Assembly: GCF_014269185.2 (NCBI RefSeq)
Contig: NZ_JABWRZ020000002.1
Location: forward strand, 186,001-250,000
DNA from: Pseudomonas oryzicola
GTDB lineage: Bacteria > Pseudomonadota > Gammaproteobacteria > Pseudomonadales > Pseudomonadaceae
Length of the DNA stretch: 64,000 nt
Direction of reading: 5' to 3'
Below the pieces are notes generated by a model. That model had not been told where the DNA came from and searched no databases. It worked only from the letters and a program-made list of their open reading frames with translations. Position numbers and translations under genes: made by a program. Positions 61,113-64,000 of this stretch are shown in pieces (the first letter of the stretch is position 1; the number at the start of each line of letters is the position of its first letter).

Positions 61113-61433
61113 ATGAATAGCATTCTGATGTTCGCTGGATTCGCCGTACTCGCCTCCACCTTGGCCATAGCCATATGGGCGTTCGGCCGCTGGCTACGAA
61201 GCAAAGGCTACGGGCCATTGCTCGATAGACTGGATCGACAATGCACCGCGTTGCAGCTTCGAGTTAGCCCGCTGGCCCTTTCGGCTTCCTTCCACATGTT
61301 TTCCGGAGTGCAACACCTGAGTCGCCTCCCATTGCTTGGTAGCAAGAGCAATGCAGCTCAAACCCAGCAAGTTCTGATGGCGATCCGAGCGGCGCAGGAA
61401 GCCCAAAGGCTCGACTCCCCCAGCAACCGCTGA
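61113..61433 (+). CDS. Small membrane protein at the end of the trb cassette
   Basis: A 106-residue protein with one N-terminal membrane helix (MFAGFAVLASTLAIAIWAFG) and a basic cytoplasmic tail. It starts 2 bp after trbL and ends just before a strong terminator, so it belongs to the trbJ operon. It does not resemble TrbM, TrbN or TrbP as I know them. Possible exclusion or channel accessory protein. Confidence 0.65.
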   Translation: MNSILMFAGFAVLASTLAIAIWAFGRWLRSKGYGPLLDRLDRQCTALQLRVSPLALSASFHMFSGVQHLSRLPLLGSKSNAAQTQQVLMAIRAAQEAQRLDSPSNR

Positions 61434-61440
61434 CCCTACA

Positions 61441-61470
61441 ATCCCCCGCCAGAGTGCGGGGGTTTGTTTT
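61441..61470 (+). terminator. Intrinsic terminator of the trbJKL operon
   Basis: Perfect 7-bp stem CCCCCGC / GCGGGGG, loop CAGAGT, followed by TTTGTTTT, 8 bp after the last gene of the operon. Confidence 0.92.
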
Positions 61471-61486
61471 CCGGAGACACCAAATC

Positions 61487-61699
61487 TAAGTAGTACGCAC
61501 GGACTTGTCTCAGCTCACCCTACCGGACAAGCCCCTACCGCTACTCCATCAAAACGACGCCCCCCAGATCGCCTTGATCAAAAGTGCGGAAGACTCTGTC
61601 ATTAGTAATACGCACGGACTTTGAACACCTTGACCAACAGCTCGGACAGGACCCCATCTATTGCGCGGGGGCTTCGCCATTAGTAATACGCACGAACTT
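61487..61699. repeat. Three copies of a 20-21-bp direct repeat, candidate iterons
   Basis: Copies at 61487-61506 (TAAGTAGTACGCACGGACTT), 61601-61621 (ATTAGTAATACGCACGGACT and one more T) and 61679-61699 share the core AGTANTACGCAC(G)GACTT with one or two changes each. Start-to-start spacings are 114 and 78 bp. They lie at the 3' end of the rep gene; the third overlaps its last codons. In the first gap the sequence is otherwise featureless. Repeats beside rep suggest an origin. Confidence 0.6.
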
Positions 61700-63124
61700 G
61701 GTACACTGAATCGCCGGTGCATTTATGTATCTAGAAACCGCCATGACTGATACAGCCATTTGCTTAGCAATGGCTCGCACGCTCAAGCCCTCGCGCCTGA
61801 GGGACTGTGCCTTTGCCTGCTTGGAGTTCGCAGCTTCAAGGTAGGTTTCCCGGTCTACCGCACCGGAAGCGCGTCTGCGGCATTCCTCGCGCTTCCTGTG
61901 CCGTTCCGCGGCCTCGGTCTGGCTAACGATGGTTTTAAGCTGACCCTGTTCATCGGTGGTGATCCCGAACAGGTTGATAAGCGTGTCGTTTCGCGGCGTG
62001 TAGAGCGGCGCGTAGTCCTTACCACCAAAGCTGATTTTTTCCCCGGCTTCATAGGCTTTGGCCTTGCTGAACAGCGTCATAAGCTCTTTCGAGCGGCTAT
62101 TCCATTGCGGGTCAAGCTCGCGGGCCAGCGCGGCCGCCTCGTGGTACATCTGCTTGCTGTTGGTCGCCCCTGACAGCAGTAGGAAATTCAGCCGCCAAAA
62201 CAGGTGCTGCATCCGGCTGCCTTCGCTGACGCCGCCGCGCAGCTCAGCGAGCTTGCGCAGGTCTTCGAGGCGATCCCATGCGAGCTGTCTACCGGAGAAC
62301 CCACGCAGATTGCCGGCCTTGCCCCCAGGCACCAAACGGAAAGGCTTCTTCGTGGTGCGCCGCTCACGCTGTTCGGCCAGTTCCTGCCGCTGCTGCTCGA
62401 TTGTCCAGCGTGCCGCAGGCAGCAGCGCCTCGGCCAGATACTCGAAGTTGTAGCGAATCGGTTCGCCGTCAGCGCCTCTCTGGACATGAACAACGCGGCA
62501 GACTTCCCCGCTCTTGCTGTTGACCGTCTCCACGATGCGCAGCACACGGCTGGCGTCCTTGGCCATCGGGTCAGAGCCGACGTGCGCAAGACGATCCACA
62601 AGGTAGCGTTGACAAGCATTCCAACGGGGCAGGGCCTGTCGTGGAATCGTGCCCTCCAGCAGCCACTTGGCCTGTATGCCCCGGCCGCTGTAGATCAGCA
62701 CGGACGGCGGCGGCAAGCCCTCTTCGGCGCAGAAATATAGGACGGACGCGACCAGTTGGTCAGGCGCTCGCCCAGCCAGCGCGGGCACGCGGTAGGTGTC
62801 AAGGTCGGCGAACAGCAGGCCAAGCCGCAGAAGATTTACGACTCGCCTATTGGGTCGGATGAACTCTGCTTGGGACATCCACGTGTCGCGTTTTTTGTCC
62901 AACAAATTAAGCACTTTTGGCATATCAGCCAGACGATGAGAAGACTGGCGCTTTTCGCCTCGGGAGTCGACGAGTAACGAAAAAAAACCGGCTCTCGCCC
63001 TGTCATGGTACATCTGCGCTTCGTCCTGAGAACTGAAAAGCGCGAGCTGTGAGCTTGCGCCAGTCAGCTCTGCCAGAGAGTTGGCAGTGTCTGATATCGA
63101 CCTTGTCTCAGGCCCGGTCCGCAC
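61658..63124 (-). CDS. Primase-type replication protein of the island
   Basis: A 488-residue protein with an archaeo-eukaryotic primase-like core. The metal-binding DxD is in LFADLDTYRVP, the SGRGIQAKWLLE strand follows, and the DASRVLRIVETVNSKSG segment matches the D-x-x-R-x-x-R-x-x-G-T-x-N pattern. The C-terminus has a small HTH (LRREGLSVRAIAKQMAVSVM). The likely start is the GTG at 63122-63124, 3 bp after alpA; internal ATGs are possible. It would prime or initiate island replication. Confidence 0.75.
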   Translation of the reverse strand: MRTGPETRSISDTANSLAELTGASSQLALFSSQDEAQMYHDRARAGFFSLLVDSRGEKRQSSHRLADMPKVLNLLDKKRDTWMSQAEFIRPNRRVVNLLRLGLLFADLDTYRVPALAGRAPDQLVASVLYFCAEEGLPPPSVLIYSGRGIQAKWLLEGTIPRQALPRWNACQRYLVDRLAHVGSDPMAKDASRVLRIVETVNSKSGEVCRVVHVQRGADGEPIRYNFEYLAEALLPAARWTIEQQRQELAEQRERRTTKKPFRLVPGGKAGNLRGFSGRQLAWDRLEDLRKLAELRGGVSEGSRMQHLFWRLNFLLLSGATNSKQMYHEAAALARELDPQWNSRSKELMTLFSKAKAYEAGEKISFGGKDYAPLYTPRNDTLINLFGITTDEQGQLKTIVSQTEAAERHRKREECRRRASGAVDRETYLEAANSKQAKAQSLRREGLSVRAIAKQMAVSVMAVSRYINAPAIQCTKFVRITNGEAPAQ

Positions 63125-63127
63125 CGC

Positions 63128-63346
63128 TCAGACTGCCATTCCTGGCCTTGGGGCGGGACCAGACTCCCTGCACGAATCAATCCATTCCTCTACCTCGGCC
63201 AAATCCCACACGACCTTGCGACTACTCACCGCAATGCGGCGCGGGAATTTACCCTTCATTTCAAAGTTATAGATCGTGCGCTCACACAGCGGGATCATCG
63301 CCAGGAGGGTCTTTTTGTCGATCAGTTTTTTGCTCGATGAATGCAT
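63128..63346 (-). CDS. alpA: AlpA-family regulator
   Basis: A 72-residue MerR-like winged HTH of the P4 AlpA type (KKTLLAMIPLCERTIYNFEM, then KGKFPRRIAVSSRKVVWDLA and EVEEWIDSC). Such proteins turn on integrase expression or act as excision directionality factors. Co-transcribed with rep (3-bp gap). Its promoter region is the shared block copy C. Confidence 0.88.
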   Translation of the reverse strand: MHSSSKKLIDKKTLLAMIPLCERTIYNFEMKGKFPRRIAVSSRKVVWDLAEVEEWIDSCRESGPAPRPGMAV

Positions 63347-63358
63347 AGCTAGGCCCTG

Positions 63359-63426
63359 TCAGTCACAACGAATGTGTGCCTGATCGTGCCTCTAAGTGCC
63401 TATTGCTTCGACGGAATGATTGGCTA
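63359..63426 (-). promoter_or_regulatory. Shared island promoter block (copy C) of the alpA-rep operon
   Basis: Reverse complement of copy B: TAGCCAATCATTC at 63414-63426, GGCACGATCAGGCAC at 63376-63390, GTGACTGA at 63359-63366, all read on the minus strand towards alpA. It also abuts the start of the divergent gene at 63438, so it could control both directions. Confidence 0.7.
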
Positions 63427-63437
63427 AAATGGTTGAC

Positions 63438-64000
63438 ATGAAGAAACCATCAACCATAGCTATTTGGAAGGGGTGTGACGCCTCCGTCACAGAGGCCCTA
63501 TACAGATTTCTTGATCGCTGGGAGCCCTACTCCACAGCATCTAAACGTTATTCGATCGTTCGCCTGGTCGAAGAGCTTATCGACCCTGCCGTAGCGGCAT
63601 ACGCCAAAAACCTTCCATCGAGCTATCAGGGCCATATTCCCGGAGCAGGAACGAACGTAGCGTTCAGCACGATTATGCAGCTGGTTGGTATTGCCGCCAT
63701 GGTTCGCCTACAGCGCCAATTGCTGCTAGCTTTTGTTCTGACGCATGACAAGCAGTCAGGAGTTGATCGTTGCTTCATTGCAACGCTTGAGACGTTGATA
63801 GAACTGGTGATGGCATGTAAGCGCAAGCAGCCGTCGAACAAAGATATGGGCGGTTTAAACGGTCAGCGCTTGAAAGGATTCTGTAGGTTCTGCGGCGTGC
63901 GAGCTGAACTTGCAATGTTCGCTGAAGGTGAGAGCCAGCGTGATATCGACGAACACCTACGTCTGAGCAACCTGTACTGCAGTGCTCATCGCCCAAAGAC
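63438..64000 (+). CDS. Hypothetical island protein with cysteine/histidine zinc-binding motif (partial)
   Basis: The frame from the ATG at 63438 (or the in-frame ATG at 63429) is open to the window edge, giving about 187 residues of an unfinished protein. It begins MKKPSTIAIWKGCDASVTEA. Near the end CRFCG and YCSAHRPK form a plausible C2-CH zinc site. No function recognised. It is divergent from alpA-rep, with the shared promoter block between them. Confidence 0.7.
   Translation, partial: MKKPSTIAIWKGCDASVTEALYRFLDRWEPYSTASKRYSIVRLVEELIDPAVAAYAKNLPSSYQGHIPGAGTNVAFSTIMQLVGIAAMVRLQRQLLLAFVLTHDKQSGVDRCFIATLETLIELVMACKRKQPSNKDMGGLNGQRLKGFCRFCGVRAELAMFAEGESQRDIDEHLRLSNLYCSAHRPK

Noticed and set aside
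61487..61699. CRISPR array
   Set aside because: Only three imperfect repeats with unequal spacers (about 93 and 58 bp) and no cas genes.

Overview
The window reads as a chromosome segment of a GC-rich gammaproteobacterium, very probably of the Pseudomonas putida group. The evidence is the gene content and order (rpsP-rimM-trmD-rplS beside ffh; hom-thrC beside dsbC and xerD; purL beside mltF), a DUF3509 gene, a REP of the P. putida type (42553-42581) and an extended REP-like inverted pair (40708-40974). About 80% is ordinary core genome. The exceptions are a VgrG effector cluster, some decayed mobile DNA, and the edge of an integrated genomic island that runs past the right end.

1-3.9 kb: 5' part of recJ, yaeQ, a class III CoA-transferase and a periplasmic TIGR02285-type protein. 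4.2-11.9 kb: a type VI secretion effector cluster on the + strand, made of an orphan TssL/DotU, VgrG, a DUF4123 adaptor, a VasX-like membrane toxin and a DUF6708 membrane protein (likely immunity). The toxin 3' end and most of the immunity gene are AT-richer than their surroundings. 12-23 kb: DUF3509, a degenerate receiver, thrC, hom, dsbC, xerD, a thioesterase remnant, an unknown gene, an IS4-type transposase remnant beside the rplS terminator, the rplS-trmD-rimM-rpsP operon and ffh. 23-31 kb: CcsA-like and CorB/CorC-like membrane proteins, an MFS carrier, purT, a VUT transporter, DUF1289, a gamma-carbonic anhydrase, two Nudix enzymes and an L,D-transpeptidase followed by a MITE. 31.6-36.3 kb: a Tat-exported PhoX phosphatase with its own tatA and a miniature tatB-like gene, then a HET-C protein carrying an HEFGH metalloprotease-like motif. 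36.3-51 kb: Nif3-like protein, purL, a 90-bp-arm inverted repeat pair, mltF, tadA, multicopper oxidase, a four-gene envelope operon with an M48 protease, AraC and LysR regulators and an aldo/keto reductase.

51.1 kb to the end: an integrative element. It begins at a sequence matching the 3' end of guaA (C-terminus IEWE, read on the minus strand), so guaA itself should lie beyond the right edge. It carries a type ISP restriction-modification enzyme translationally coupled to a serine recombinase, a truncated antitoxin-like gene, an IncP-type mobilisation locus (traJ, putative oriT, traK), a short conjugation cassette (trbJ, trbK-like, trbL, small membrane protein) without the rest of a T4SS, repeats resembling iterons, a primase-type Rep with an AlpA regulator, and a cut-off zinc-finger protein.

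The most interesting idea is that this island is a satellite of IncP-type plasmids. It has its own oriT-binding proteins, VirB5- and VirB6-type channel parts and a replication gene. No relaxase, coupling protein or T4SS ATPase is visible. The trbJ operon and the alpA-rep operon share an almost identical, equally spaced promoter-region block, including a perfect 15-bp match. That suggests co-induction of replication/excision and mating-channel remodelling, as is known for SGI1 and IncC plasmids.
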